Shown here in pieces: positions 15,477-23,824 of a stretch of DNA of 47,513 nucleotides; position 1 is the stretch's first letter, and each line of letters starts with the position of its first letter. The stretch lies in contig JAUUSE010000009.1 in NCBI GenBank assembly GCA_030842085.1, forward strand, positions 1-47,513, written 5' to 3'. The translations under genes were made by a program, and so were the position numbers. A model generated the notes under the pieces. The model was not told the DNA's origin. It saw only the letters and a list, made by a program, of their open reading frames with translations, and ran no database searches. Source of the stretch: Timburyella sp030842085. Its GTDB lineage: Bacteria > Bacillota > Clostridia > Oscillospirales > Acutalibacteraceae.

Positions 15477-15645
15477 TATAATCATCCCCCAAAATTAATC
15501 GTAATGCTATAAATAATATCCGCTGTCTAAGCACTTGACTGCAATATAATAAACGCGGACAAATAAGAAAAGTATAGGCATATTTACCGCTTTGATGCAG
15601 CTTTAATAGATTTTCGGCTTATTAAACTGGAAATATCCTCTGCCG

Positions 15646-15684
15646 CAGATTAAAGCATAGCATACGCCGCCGAGCTTTAATCTG
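15646..15684. repeat. 11-bp inverted repeat between murF-like gene and ddl
   Basis: Arms CAGATTAAAGC (15646-15656) and GCTTTAATCTG (15674-15684) with a 17-nt loop. There is no strong T-run, so termination is uncertain. Confidence 0.35.
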
Positions 15685-15759
15685 ACTTTTACTGATACAT
15701 AAATCAGCCTCTGCTTAGCCTTGTCAAGCTCTCTACAGCGCCTGCGCTTCGGCACTCGG

Positions 15760-17382
15760 CTACTGCTTTTCATAATTGTCCGGCAAATCATTTTCAAATA
15801 ATACCACCGTATCGCTGCCGCACATTGAGCTAAGCCTTGCCGCCGCCTCTTTAAAGGTATTTACTACGTACAGCCGCTCACTGTCAAATCCGGATTTCTC
15901 TATAGCGTCTTTCATGGGCGCCGCCCGCTTCTCGCCTACCAGTATTATATCGTCAGCCGACTTTGCCATAACCTCGCCAAAATGATAATTGACGTCATAT
16001 TCCCTCTCGCCGAGTTCAATAACGCCGGGAGTAACAATTATTCTGCGCTTGCCGGCAAATGATGCGAGCACATTCGCCGCTTCAATGCATCCCTCCGGAT
16101 TTGAATTGTACGAATCGTCTATAAGCACAGAGCCGTTTATATACCTGCGCAGCTGCAGACGATGCTCCACGCTCTCCAGCATAAATGCCGCACATTTTAT
16201 ATCGTCTGTACTCATTCCCAGCTCCATGCATACCGCAGCAGCGGCGGCAATGTTGCACACGTTATGTGCGCCGAGCAGCTTTGTCTGTATTTTTACGCGC
16301 TCGCCCTTGCAGTTCAGTTCAAAAACACTTCCGCTCGAAGATGCGGAAATGTTTTCAGCATATACATCGGCGTCTCCGCTTTTGGCGGCATATGATACAA
16401 CCTTAGCGCCTCTTCCGGCATTTTCGCGTATCAGCTTATTGTCAAAATTGAGAAACATTGTACCGCCGGCGGATTTAACAGCATCGTAAAGCTCAAACTT
16501 GGTTTTCAGCACATTGTCTATACTTCCAAATGTGCTGAGATGCTGCTCGCCGACAGAGGTTATTACACCCATTTGCGGCCTTACAAGGTCGCAAATTTCT
16601 TTAATGTCGCCCACGCGCTTTGCGCCCATTTCCACTACAAACACCTGCGTCGCGGGAGTAAGGTGTTCTCTAATTGTGCGTACAACGCCAAGCAGCGTAT
16701 TAAAGCTGCCGGGTGTTATTGTGACGTTATACTTCTCGCTCAGCATACGGCCCAAAATGTATTTTGTGCTCGTTTTGCCGTAGCTTCCCGTCACGCCTAT
16801 TATCTTCATATCAGGGCGCTTTTTGAGTATTTTCTTTGCATCGTTTATATAATAGAGATTTATAAGCTTTTCTATCGGCAAATTTATAATATTGAGAAGT
16901 ATAACATAAAACGGCGATAAAAACAGCAGCACCGCCAACGTATATACATAAACCGACAAGTCGACTTTTAATATCAAAAGTATGAGCAGGTAAAAGATTA
17001 AAATAATGGCAGATGTAGCATAAAGACGCTTTACACGTGAAGTGAATACTAATTTTTTCTTTGCGTTTTTCTGCCCGCTTATTACAGATATAGCGCGAAA
17101 TATTCCGGTAATTACCGCCGTTATAAGGAGCGGAATATACAACCAAAGCTTTGACATAGCAAGCGCCGCTATAGCTGCCGACACAATTAAAGATACAACT
17201 GTCTTATATGAAGCCGCGCCCTTGAGGTAATTTATAAATCTCGAATTAAAATATGAATTCTGCTGCAGCATGTGTATTTGTCCGGTTATTGTGAACATAA
17301 GCGTAACCGCTAATATGACTGAAGATATTTCAAGAATAATATTAATGCTGCTCACCCTTTCTAAACGGTTTAAAATTATCAA
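15760..17382 (-). CDS. Membrane-anchored Mur ligase (MurF-like)
   Basis: The protein has 540 residues. The first ~170 residues carry four or five membrane helices (about 13-35, 61-78, 80-97, 121-140, 144-166) in place of the UDP-binding domain of classical MurF. Then comes a Mur-ligase ATPase: P-loop GVTGSYGKTS at 196-205, VVEMGAKRVGDIKEI, GEQHLSTFGS, GAHNVCNIAAAAAV, and the C-terminal domain with IDDSYNSNPEG. The catalytic part fits the MurF group, which adds D-Ala-D-Ala to the UDP-MurNAc-tripeptide. Loss of the usual N-domain suggests a different, perhaps lipid-linked, acceptor (inference). Its neighbours are ddl and an alpha/beta hydrolase, all on the minus strand. Confidence 0.85.
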   Translation of the reverse strand: MIILNRLERVSSINIILEISSVILAVTLMFTITGQIHMLQQNSYFNSRFINYLKGAASYKTVVSLIVSAAIAALAMSKLWLYIPLLITAVITGIFRAISVISGQKNAKKKLVFTSRVKRLYATSAIILIFYLLILLILKVDLSVYVYTLAVLLFLSPFYVILLNIINLPIEKLINLYYINDAKKILKKRPDMKIIGVTGSYGKTSTKYILGRMLSEKYNVTITPGSFNTLLGVVRTIREHLTPATQVFVVEMGAKRVGDIKEICDLVRPQMGVITSVGEQHLSTFGSIDNVLKTKFELYDAVKSAGGTMFLNFDNKLIRENAGRGAKVVSYAAKSGDADVYAENISASSSGSVFELNCKGERVKIQTKLLGAHNVCNIAAAAAVCMELGMSTDDIKCAAFMLESVEHRLQLRRYINGSVLIDDSYNSNPEGCIEAANVLASFAGKRRIIVTPGVIELGEREYDVNYHFGEVMAKSADDIILVGEKRAAPMKDAIEKSGFDSERLYVVNTFKEAAARLSSMCGSDTVVLFENDLPDNYEKQ

Positions 17383-17541
17383 TCATCACGGCGGACTTAA
17401 AGGCGCATGTTAAATTGTCCTCGTCTTTGCCAATGTGCTCTTTTATCACCGCCGCACATAGCTGTTGTCGGATTTAGCTTTTTTAAAGCATAATAAATAA
17501 TACGGAACTATTTCGCAGAAATCGCCGATTATTTTAAGAGA

Positions 17542-18324
17542 TTAGCTTAAGAAGCTGTCAATTATTTTTGCGACCTCGAACGGACTGTCTAAAAATGCAA
17601 AATGCCCCGCTCCCTTTATCACGCATACGCCCGCGTCGTCTATATACGATGCTATTATATTTGCATCCTCAACTGTTGCCGCCGTGTCATTTTCTCCATA
17701 TATAAGCAAGGTGGATGCCTTTATGTTGGACAGCACTCCGCGCATATCATGATTTATAAGCCTTACCATTGTCTGGCGCAGCACCTCAGGCGCGGATTTA
17801 TAATCGGCAGAGCCGAAATGGCTGCGGGCTTTGTCCAGCATGTTTTTGGAATATTTTCTCACGCCCGGCAGCAAAAGTACTCTTTTAATAAATTTAAACA
17901 CCGACTGGCGTATCCTCTGCTTAAATGTTTTCTTGTGCTTTATTCCGGCAGCACCGAGCAAAATAATTTTGTCGGGCGACAGCATGCCGGTGCCGCAAAT
18001 CTGCATAATAACGCGGCCGCCGTTAGAGTGGCCTATAAGTATCGGATTTTTAAGCCCTGCCTGTTCTATAAATTTTACTACAAAATCAGCATAGTCCTGC
18101 ACATCCCAAGGCTCAGCCATTATCTGACTGCCTCCCACACCGGGAAAGTCAATCGCCGTTACCCTAAACCTTGAGGACAAATGCTTCATAATATGCTCAT
18201 ATAAATCCAGCGTTGCTCCCCAGCCGGGAAGCAGGAGTATGTCTTTTTCATTGCTTTGGCCGAGAACTTCATACCGTATATCGAGTCCGTCAATGTTTAT
18301 CTGCAAGCTTAACACCCTTTTCAT
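17542..18324 (-). CDS. Alpha/beta hydrolase
   Basis: The protein has 260 residues. Seen are the oxyanion segment LLPGWGATLD, the nucleophile elbow GHSNGG with Ser100, acid Asp213 (GENDTAA) and His241 (GAGHFAF): a full catalytic triad. The lid region 125-175 is basic, which could bind membranes or anionic substrates. There is no signal peptide, so it acts inside the cell. It sits upstream of the membrane-anchored MurF-like ligase and ddl, so a substrate in cell-wall precursor metabolism is plausible but unproven. The spacing to the next gene is 159 bp. Confidence 0.85.
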   Translation of the reverse strand: MKRVLSLQINIDGLDIRYEVLGQSNEKDILLLPGWGATLDLYEHIMKHLSSRFRVTAIDFPGVGGSQIMAEPWDVQDYADFVVKFIEQAGLKNPILIGHSNGGRVIMQICGTGMLSPDKIILLGAAGIKHKKTFKQRIRQSVFKFIKRVLLLPGVRKYSKNMLDKARSHFGSADYKSAPEVLRQTMVRLINHDMRGVLSNIKASTLLIYGENDTAATVEDANIIASYIDDAGVCVIKGAGHFAFLDSPFEVAKIIDSFLS

Positions 18325-18495
18325 TGGCGTTCGCCATTATTTCTATTTTGCACATTTTTTTGCTGCTATATTAACATTTTACTCATTTAAGCTAAATTTG
18401 TTACAAATCAATCATTCTTTAAGCAAAACGCCGTAAAAATCCGCGATTTTAACTCAAATAAAGCTTTTTCCTTTAAAGCATAAAACATAAGCTAT

Positions 18496-19284
18496 TTACA
18501 AGACAATAGATTTACCGCCGAATACCGGAGCAACATACAGCATGTAATCGATATTTTCGACCATTCCGCTTCCCGAAAGATTTGCCTTAGACGTTTCATA
18601 TGCCAGCGCCGGATAGTTGTTTTCCCTGCTCAAATGCGCTAAAATCATGCGCGTTGTCCCGCTCTTTACAAGCCGGCAAAGCTCATCTGCGCAAACTGCA
18701 TTTGACAAATGTCCGATGTCCGACATAACTCTCCGCTTAAGCTCATACGGATATGGCCCGTTTTGCAGCATCATTATGTCGTGATTAGACTCAAGCACAA
18801 CCGTCCCGCAGCCAGTAATGGCAGAGCGCACCTCTTCGCTGATATGCCCCAAATCGGTAGCTATTGCTATTTTCTGTCCGTCGGTCAGTTCTATGCAATA
18901 TCCGCAGCTCTGGCGTGCATCGTGCGGAGTAGCAAAGCTTTTTATCAGCATATCTCCGACTTCAACACCGCCGGACGGAATTTCAAACGATTTTACCCTG
19001 CTTGATAAATCGCCGTCCTGCTCCATACCCTCAAGCGTGCCGCGCGTAGCATAAACCGGTATATTGTGTCTGGACGCTAAAACACGTACGCCGCTTACAT
19101 GGTCGCTGTGCTCGTGCGTTATAAAAATCGCCCTTATTTTAGATATATCGGAATCTATATCTCGCAGCGCCTGCTCTATTTTGCGTGCACTGACGCCGGC
19201 GTCTATAAGTATGCCGTCGCCGCAATGCCCTATAAATATGCTGTTTCCGGTGCTGCCACTGAATAAATTGCAAATACGGGACAT
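18496..19284 (-). CDS. MBL-fold metallohydrolase, WalJ/YycJ type
   Basis: The protein has 262 residues from the ATG at 19284. The frame extends to 19338, but homology begins with MSRICNLFSGSTGNSIF, the usual start of WalJ/YycJ proteins, and an AGGTG lies about 12 nt upstream. Metal-binding motif THEHSDH, then TPHDARQSCGY, ATDLGH and LESNHD near the middle, and ILAHLSREN close to the end. WalJ-type proteins are linked to the WalKR cell-wall regulators and to coordination of division and DNA maintenance, but walKR is not in this window. Cytoplasmic, with two metal ions expected. Confidence 0.87.
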   Translation of the reverse strand: MSRICNLFSGSTGNSIFIGHCGDGILIDAGVSARKIEQALRDIDSDISKIRAIFITHEHSDHVSGVRVLASRHNIPVYATRGTLEGMEQDGDLSSRVKSFEIPSGGVEVGDMLIKSFATPHDARQSCGYCIELTDGQKIAIATDLGHISEEVRSAITGCGTVVLESNHDIMMLQNGPYPYELKRRVMSDIGHLSNAVCADELCRLVKSGTTRMILAHLSRENNYPALAYETSKANLSGSGMVENIDYMLYVAPVFGGKSIVL

Positions 19285-19629
19285 ATGTATAAATTCACCT
19301 GCTAAGCTGAAACAATAATCAATATCTGTCGCCGGCACCTTTTCAACTCGTTAAACCGGCCCCAGTTTATCGCTTTAAATTATATGTTAATACTGCCTTA
19401 ATATATATGCTTTTCATTAAATTATAGCATACCTTTATAGCTTTGTGTAGAATAATTATTCCTATAAAGCGGCATTGCATTATCGGCTGATTAATTTTGC
19501 GCAGCCGTTTTCGCCGCGTTAATCTGACGTACAATTAAAATTGATTTTAAACATAATAAGGAATATCAGAATTTTGCCGCAGTCTGCACGAAAAGCCTTA
19601 AAATATAGGCCAATAATATTATTAGTAAA

Positions 19630-19649
19630 GCCGCCACAAATGCGGCGGC
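19630..19649. terminator. Terminator behind murA
   Basis: Arms GCCGCC (19630-19635) and GGCGGC (19644-19649). On the minus strand it is followed by TTTACTAATAATATT, on the plus strand by ATTTTTATT. It lies 40 bp past the murA stop. The rest of 19339-19689 shows no gene. Confidence 0.6.
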
Positions 19650-19689
19650 ATTTTTATTCTAAGTAACTATTTTTATTGATACCTAATAA

Positions 19690-20976
19690 TTACTGAGCCT
19701 TGGCAACAAATATCTGCGGATTTTTCTTCATCTCTATTGACGCGCCTAAATCCACAAATTTACCTACAAGATTTTCATAGCCGCGCTCAATGTGATGTAT
19801 GTCCTCTATCTCCGTGCAGCCATGCGTTATAAGCCCCGCTATTATCATGGCCGCTCCAGCCCTTAAGTCGGTTGCGGAAATGGGGGCCGGCTTTAACTCC
19901 TTTACGCCCTCAACAACGGCAATTTTACCGTCTACCTGAATTTTTGCGCCCATTGACGTGAGCTGCTCAACGTATCTGAAACGATTGTCGAAAATTGATT
20001 CAGTTACAATGCTCGTCCCATGCGCTACCGACAGCATTACTACCGTCTGCGGCTGCATATCCGTCGGAAATCCCGGATGCGGCATTGTCTTTAAATTTAT
20101 CTTTCTGAGTTCTCCAGTCCTTCTTACCCTTATGGCCTCGTCATATTCAGTTATCTCGGCGCCCGCTTCAATAAGTTTTGTGCTTATCGATTCAAGATGC
20201 TTCGGTATTACATTCTTAATAAGAACATCGCCGGCAGTGGCCGCCGCCGCTACCATATATGTCCCCGCCTCTATCTGGTCGGGTATTATGGAATAAGCCG
20301 TACCCTTAAGCGAGCTTACCCCGCGTATTTTTATAACGTCGGTGCCGGCGCCCATTATGTCAGCACCCATTGAGTTTAAAAAGTTTGCAAGGTCGACTAT
20401 GTGCGGCTCCTTTGCAGCGTTCTCTATAATAGTAAGGCCCCTGGCCTTGCATGCGGCGAGCATTATGTTCATTGTGGCGCCTACAGACACAACATCAAGA
20501 TATACCTGTGCGCCAAGAAGTCCGTCAGTCTCTACATTTATAAGGCCGTGCTCAAGAGTAACATCACAGCCAAGCGCCTCAAAGCCCTTTATATGCTGGT
20601 CTATTGGGCGTACGCCAAAATTACAGCCGCCCGGCAGCGCAACCTTAGCCCTGCCAAATCTGCCCAGCATTGCGCCTATAAAATAATATGAACCACGCAT
20701 GACCTTTGTCTTTTCATGTGGAATTATGTCGAAGCGTATACCGCGAGGATCTATTTCATAAGTCGTCCTGTTTATCATTTTTATATCCGCGCCAAGGTCG
20801 TATAATATTGAAAGCTCTGTGGCGGTGTCAGATATATCCGGTACATTTTCCAGCCTGCAAATCCCGTCCGACAGCATTACCGCTGGTATTATTGCCACTG
20901 AGGCATTTTTTGATCCGCTGACGTTTACCTCGCCCTTAAGCGGGGTGCCGCCGTTTACTATATATTTGCTCAACAA
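19690..20976 (-). CDS. murA: UDP-N-acetylglucosamine 1-carboxyvinyltransferase
   Basis: The protein has 428 residues, the full family length. It adds enolpyruvate from PEP to UDP-GlcNAc, the first committed step of peptidoglycan synthesis, in the cytoplasm. Seen are GSKNASVAIIPAVML (active-site Lys region), the catalytic loop PGGCNFGVRPID with Cys118 (the fosfomycin target), and TMPHPGFPTDMQPQ. The form with NFG in place of AIG after the Cys is common in Firmicutes second-type MurA enzymes, so a second copy may exist elsewhere. Monocistronic, with a terminator at 19630-19649. Confidence 0.95.
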   Translation of the reverse strand: MLSKYIVNGGTPLKGEVNVSGSKNASVAIIPAVMLSDGICRLENVPDISDTATELSILYDLGADIKMINRTTYEIDPRGIRFDIIPHEKTKVMRGSYYFIGAMLGRFGRAKVALPGGCNFGVRPIDQHIKGFEALGCDVTLEHGLINVETDGLLGAQVYLDVVSVGATMNIMLAACKARGLTIIENAAKEPHIVDLANFLNSMGADIMGAGTDVIKIRGVSSLKGTAYSIIPDQIEAGTYMVAAAATAGDVLIKNVIPKHLESISTKLIEAGAEITEYDEAIRVRRTGELRKINLKTMPHPGFPTDMQPQTVVMLSVAHGTSIVTESIFDNRFRYVEQLTSMGAKIQVDGKIAVVEGVKELKPAPISATDLRAGAAMIIAGLITHGCTEIEDIHHIERGYENLVGKFVDLGASIEMKKNPQIFVAKAQ

Positions 20977-21065
20977 AGGCCATCTCCCTTGCGAATTTTC
21001 TTTGTATTATAAAATTAAAACCAATTTATAATACCATATAATGTACCGCTTGTCCAGTACCTACA

Positions 21066-21947
21066 CTATTTTTTGCTTTTCTTGCTAAATTTTGCCGCAG
21101 CAAGTCCTGCCGCAGCTCCCTGGCCTACGGCCTGCGAAACTTGGTATATACCGCCGGTGCAGTCGCCTGCTGCAAACAGGCCCGGCACATTGGTCTGACC
21201 GTCTGCGTCGGTTTTTATTATCCCATTTTCCGTTATCACGCCCAGCTTTAAGGCAAAATCACCCGCTGAAGCCATACCGAGCGCTATAAAAAGCCCGTCT
21301 ATTTCTTTATGTTCTCCGTCTTCAAGCTCAAGCCCGCCGAGCACGCTCTGACCTGATGCGTCGCTTTTTGTAAGTACGCTCAAAATCGGCCGGCTTTCTA
21401 TTTTAAAATCCGACGGAGCTTCTACTTCCAAAACCTGCCCGTTTGTAAAAATTGTCACGCTGTTTGCAAATGTCGATAAATGTTTTGCCTCTGATACGGC
21501 ATACGCGCCGTTGCCAAGCACGCCGACATCCTTTCCCCTGTAAAAAAATCCGTCGCAGACGGCGCAGAAGCTAACGCCGTGCCCCTCAAGCGCGTCTATA
21601 CCATTAATACCGGATTTCTGCCGGCGGCGGCCCAACGCTAAAATAACGGCGCCGCACTCTATTCTCATGTCGCCGGCTATTACCGCAAATGAGCCGTCGT
21701 ACTCTATCGACGTCGCCTCCGCCTCAAAAATATCGACGCCAAGACGTTTTGCCTGATTTATCCCGCGCTCATTTAGCTCACGGCCGGATATTTTTTCAAA
21801 GCCATAGTAATTTTCAATTACCTCGGCAGTGTCGAGCACGCCGGCACCCGCTGAGATTACCGCCGTTTTAACGCCGGCTCTTACTGAATAAATAGCCGCT
21901 GAAATTCCTGCCGGACCGCTGCCAATTATGCAAACACCATATTTCAT
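21066..21947 (-). CDS. Thioredoxin-reductase-like flavoprotein without a clear NADPH site
   Basis: The protein has 293 residues. The FAD fingerprint is IIGSGPAGISAA (7-18), the redox pair is CAVC at 128-131 and the FAD end motif is GLFAAGDCTGG. The central domain reads GVLGNGAYAVSEA and then VTIFTNGQ. The usual thioredoxin reductase GGGxSA and HRR elements that hold NADPH are missing. That pattern recalls clostridial ferredoxin-dependent or deeply rooted flavin thioredoxin reductases, which do not use NADPH. No thioredoxin or ferredoxin gene is beside it. Function in disulfide reduction is likely; the electron donor is inferred. Confidence 0.8.
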   Translation of the reverse strand: MKYGVCIIGSGPAGISAAIYSVRAGVKTAVISAGAGVLDTAEVIENYYGFEKISGRELNERGINQAKRLGVDIFEAEATSIEYDGSFAVIAGDMRIECGAVILALGRRRQKSGINGIDALEGHGVSFCAVCDGFFYRGKDVGVLGNGAYAVSEAKHLSTFANSVTIFTNGQVLEVEAPSDFKIESRPILSVLTKSDASGQSVLGGLELEDGEHKEIDGLFIALGMASAGDFALKLGVITENGIIKTDADGQTNVPGLFAAGDCTGGIYQVSQAVGQGAAAGLAAAKFSKKSKK

Positions 21948-22332
21948 ATCTTACACCACTTAGAAATTTATCGCCTTTATTATTATGTCGGTTTTTTGAT
22001 TAGTTTACACTTGTAATTTTTTTATTTTTATGCTTTTTTATCCAGATTATTTTTAAAAATATCAATTAAAAAATCTAATATCATCTGCTAAAAAACTTTT
22101 TTATACTTGGTAAAATTTATCTTTATCTATTATAACATATTTTTCGCTCAAAAAACATTACAAAACCTTAACCCTTATTACAAACATCTGATGTGACGTT
22201 AGAAAATCTATTTGTAAATTCAAAATAGCGCAGGATGCGCCATAATTATAAAGGCTTCGTTAAAATATTTCCTGCCTTACATGATGATTTGTACATAAAA
22301 ATATAAAATCATATATTAAACTTTATAATAAG
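21948..22332. other. AT-rich gene-free spacer
   Basis: I see no gene, RNA or strong hairpin here. It presumably carries the promoter of the flavoprotein gene on the minus strand. Confidence 0.4.
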
Positions 22333-22545
22333 CTATTTAAACAATTCATTTTCTAAATTCTGTATTCTTTCTCTGCGCGCGGATTCTGCCCTCTTATCGA
22401 CAGTATACTCTCCGTTTTCGTAATTTATTACGCTGCCCTCTTTTACTCCATTAGGCAAAGCGCTCAGCTTTATCTCGGACATATTCCGCTTCTCGTCCTC
22501 ACACACGGCGATATCGCCTTCTATCCTGTCAATTATATATCTCAT
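22333..22545 (-). CDS. DUF3006 family small protein
   Basis: The protein has 70 residues from the ATG at 22545, which is 6-7 nt behind GGAG; the frame begins at 22557. It starts MRYIIDRIEGDIAVCEDEKR and then has KLSALPNGVKEGSVINYENG, the DUF3006 pattern of a small beta-barrel-like domain, with a charged helix at the end. DUF3006 genes are often next to ComEC-like metallohydrolases, as here (22618). The function is unknown; the pairing suggests a partner or regulator of the hydrolase. Confidence 0.85.
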   Translation of the reverse strand: MRYIIDRIEGDIAVCEDEKRNMSEIKLSALPNGVKEGSVINYENGEYTVDKRAESARRERIQNLENELFK

Positions 22546-22617
22546 AATAAACTCCATGATTTTTTTATGCTTTTATTATAATTATTATTGACATGTAAGT
22601 TCTTTAAAAATCACATG

Positions 22618-23550
22618 TCAATTATCGGTTTTTAAATCGTAATAAATATCGTCTATTATAAATGTTATATTTCCGTTATAGTCTGTCCTAAGTATCTTAC
22701 CGCCGAAAGCATTTACACGGCTCAGCACTTCGTCCGCAGGATGCCCAAAAGTGTTTCCTTTCCCCGCGCAGAAAACAACATATTCCGGCGATACGGCTTT
22801 CAAAAATTCATCTGTAGTGGAGGTTTTGCTTCCGTGATGTCCGGCCTTCAGCACATCGGCTTTTAAGTTTTCCCCATATGCGTTTATCAAATCCTGCTCA
22901 GAGTCTTTCTCGGCATCGCCGGTTATGAGAAAGCTTAAAGCCTTTGTTTCAACCTTTAATATAAGCGATAAATTATTCTCATTTCCGACATATTCGCCGA
23001 CCGGCCCAATTATAGTAACAGACGCCTCGCCAACATCTATTTTCATGTTTATATACGGCTCTGCTTTTGCCACGCCGTTTTCAGATACGGCCGTTTTAAG
23101 TCTTTCATAAGCAGCAGCGTCGGCATCGCCCGATGGATTTGCTTCCTGCATAATTATCCGCTTGGCGCCGATTTTATCTATAATATCTGCAAAAGAGCCC
23201 ATGTGGTCCTCGTGCGGATGTGTTGCCACCAGATAGTCAATCTCCTTTATTCCAAGCGTAAGCAAGTACCTTATTAACTCATCCGACGCGCTGTAAGGGC
23301 CGCTGTCTATAACCGCCGTCTCACTTTCGCTCATTATAATCATGCAATCGCCCTGACCAACATCTGCGAATATTATACGCGTATCGTTTTTATATGCGTC
23401 CTTGCCCAAGCCGACGCTCGTGTAAATAAAATTCCATATATTAGTTTTGCCAAAATAATCTGTGGCGGTTATTACTATCGATATAACGACAAAGACGGCT
23501 ATTATTATGGTGCAAAGGCTCAGCTTTATCTTTCTGCTGCTCTTTCCCAC
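22618..23550 (-). CDS. ComEC/Rec2-like MBL-fold hydrolase, membrane-anchored
   Basis: The protein has 310 residues. One N-terminal membrane helix (about 10-30) is followed by an exported metallo-beta-lactamase domain. FADVGQGDCMII, then the metal motif THPHEDHMGS, TGDAEKDSEQD, the conserved AGHHGSKTSTTDEFL and FGHPADEVL match the C-terminal domain of ComEC. The channel part of ComEC is absent, so this is the stand-alone type common in Clostridia. It may degrade or process nucleic acid or phosphate esters outside the cell. It pairs with the DUF3006 gene 72 bp downstream. Confidence 0.85.
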   Translation of the reverse strand: MGKSSRKIKLSLCTIIIAVFVVISIVITATDYFGKTNIWNFIYTSVGLGKDAYKNDTRIIFADVGQGDCMIIMSESETAVIDSGPYSASDELIRYLLTLGIKEIDYLVATHPHEDHMGSFADIIDKIGAKRIIMQEANPSGDADAAAYERLKTAVSENGVAKAEPYINMKIDVGEASVTIIGPVGEYVGNENNLSLILKVETKALSFLITGDAEKDSEQDLINAYGENLKADVLKAGHHGSKTSTTDEFLKAVSPEYVVFCAGKGNTFGHPADEVLSRVNAFGGKILRTDYNGNITFIIDDIYYDLKTDN

Positions 23551-23824
23551 ACGCTTTCCTCCAAACTACGCCGTCTTTTAAACCCATTTTATTTAGATTT
23601 TGCTCGTTTGACTTATCCGTAAAAATATTTATAAGAAAACAGCCGATAATGCGGAATGTCCACATCGAAAATTAAAATTAAACAAGCGCCTAAAGCTTTA
23701 CGCGTCCAGGCTTTAAGCTTTAACAGTACTTCGCCGGCGATGCGTTTTATGCATATATCTGCGCCGCTTTATGCATATACACCAGCAAAAGCCATCGTAT
23801 AAGCCTGCACATCTGCCAACGCAT

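Noticed and set aside
15603..15797. 64-aa frame between the Mur ligase and ddl
   Set aside because: It overlaps the end of the ligase gene and has a skewed, basic composition typical of chance frames.
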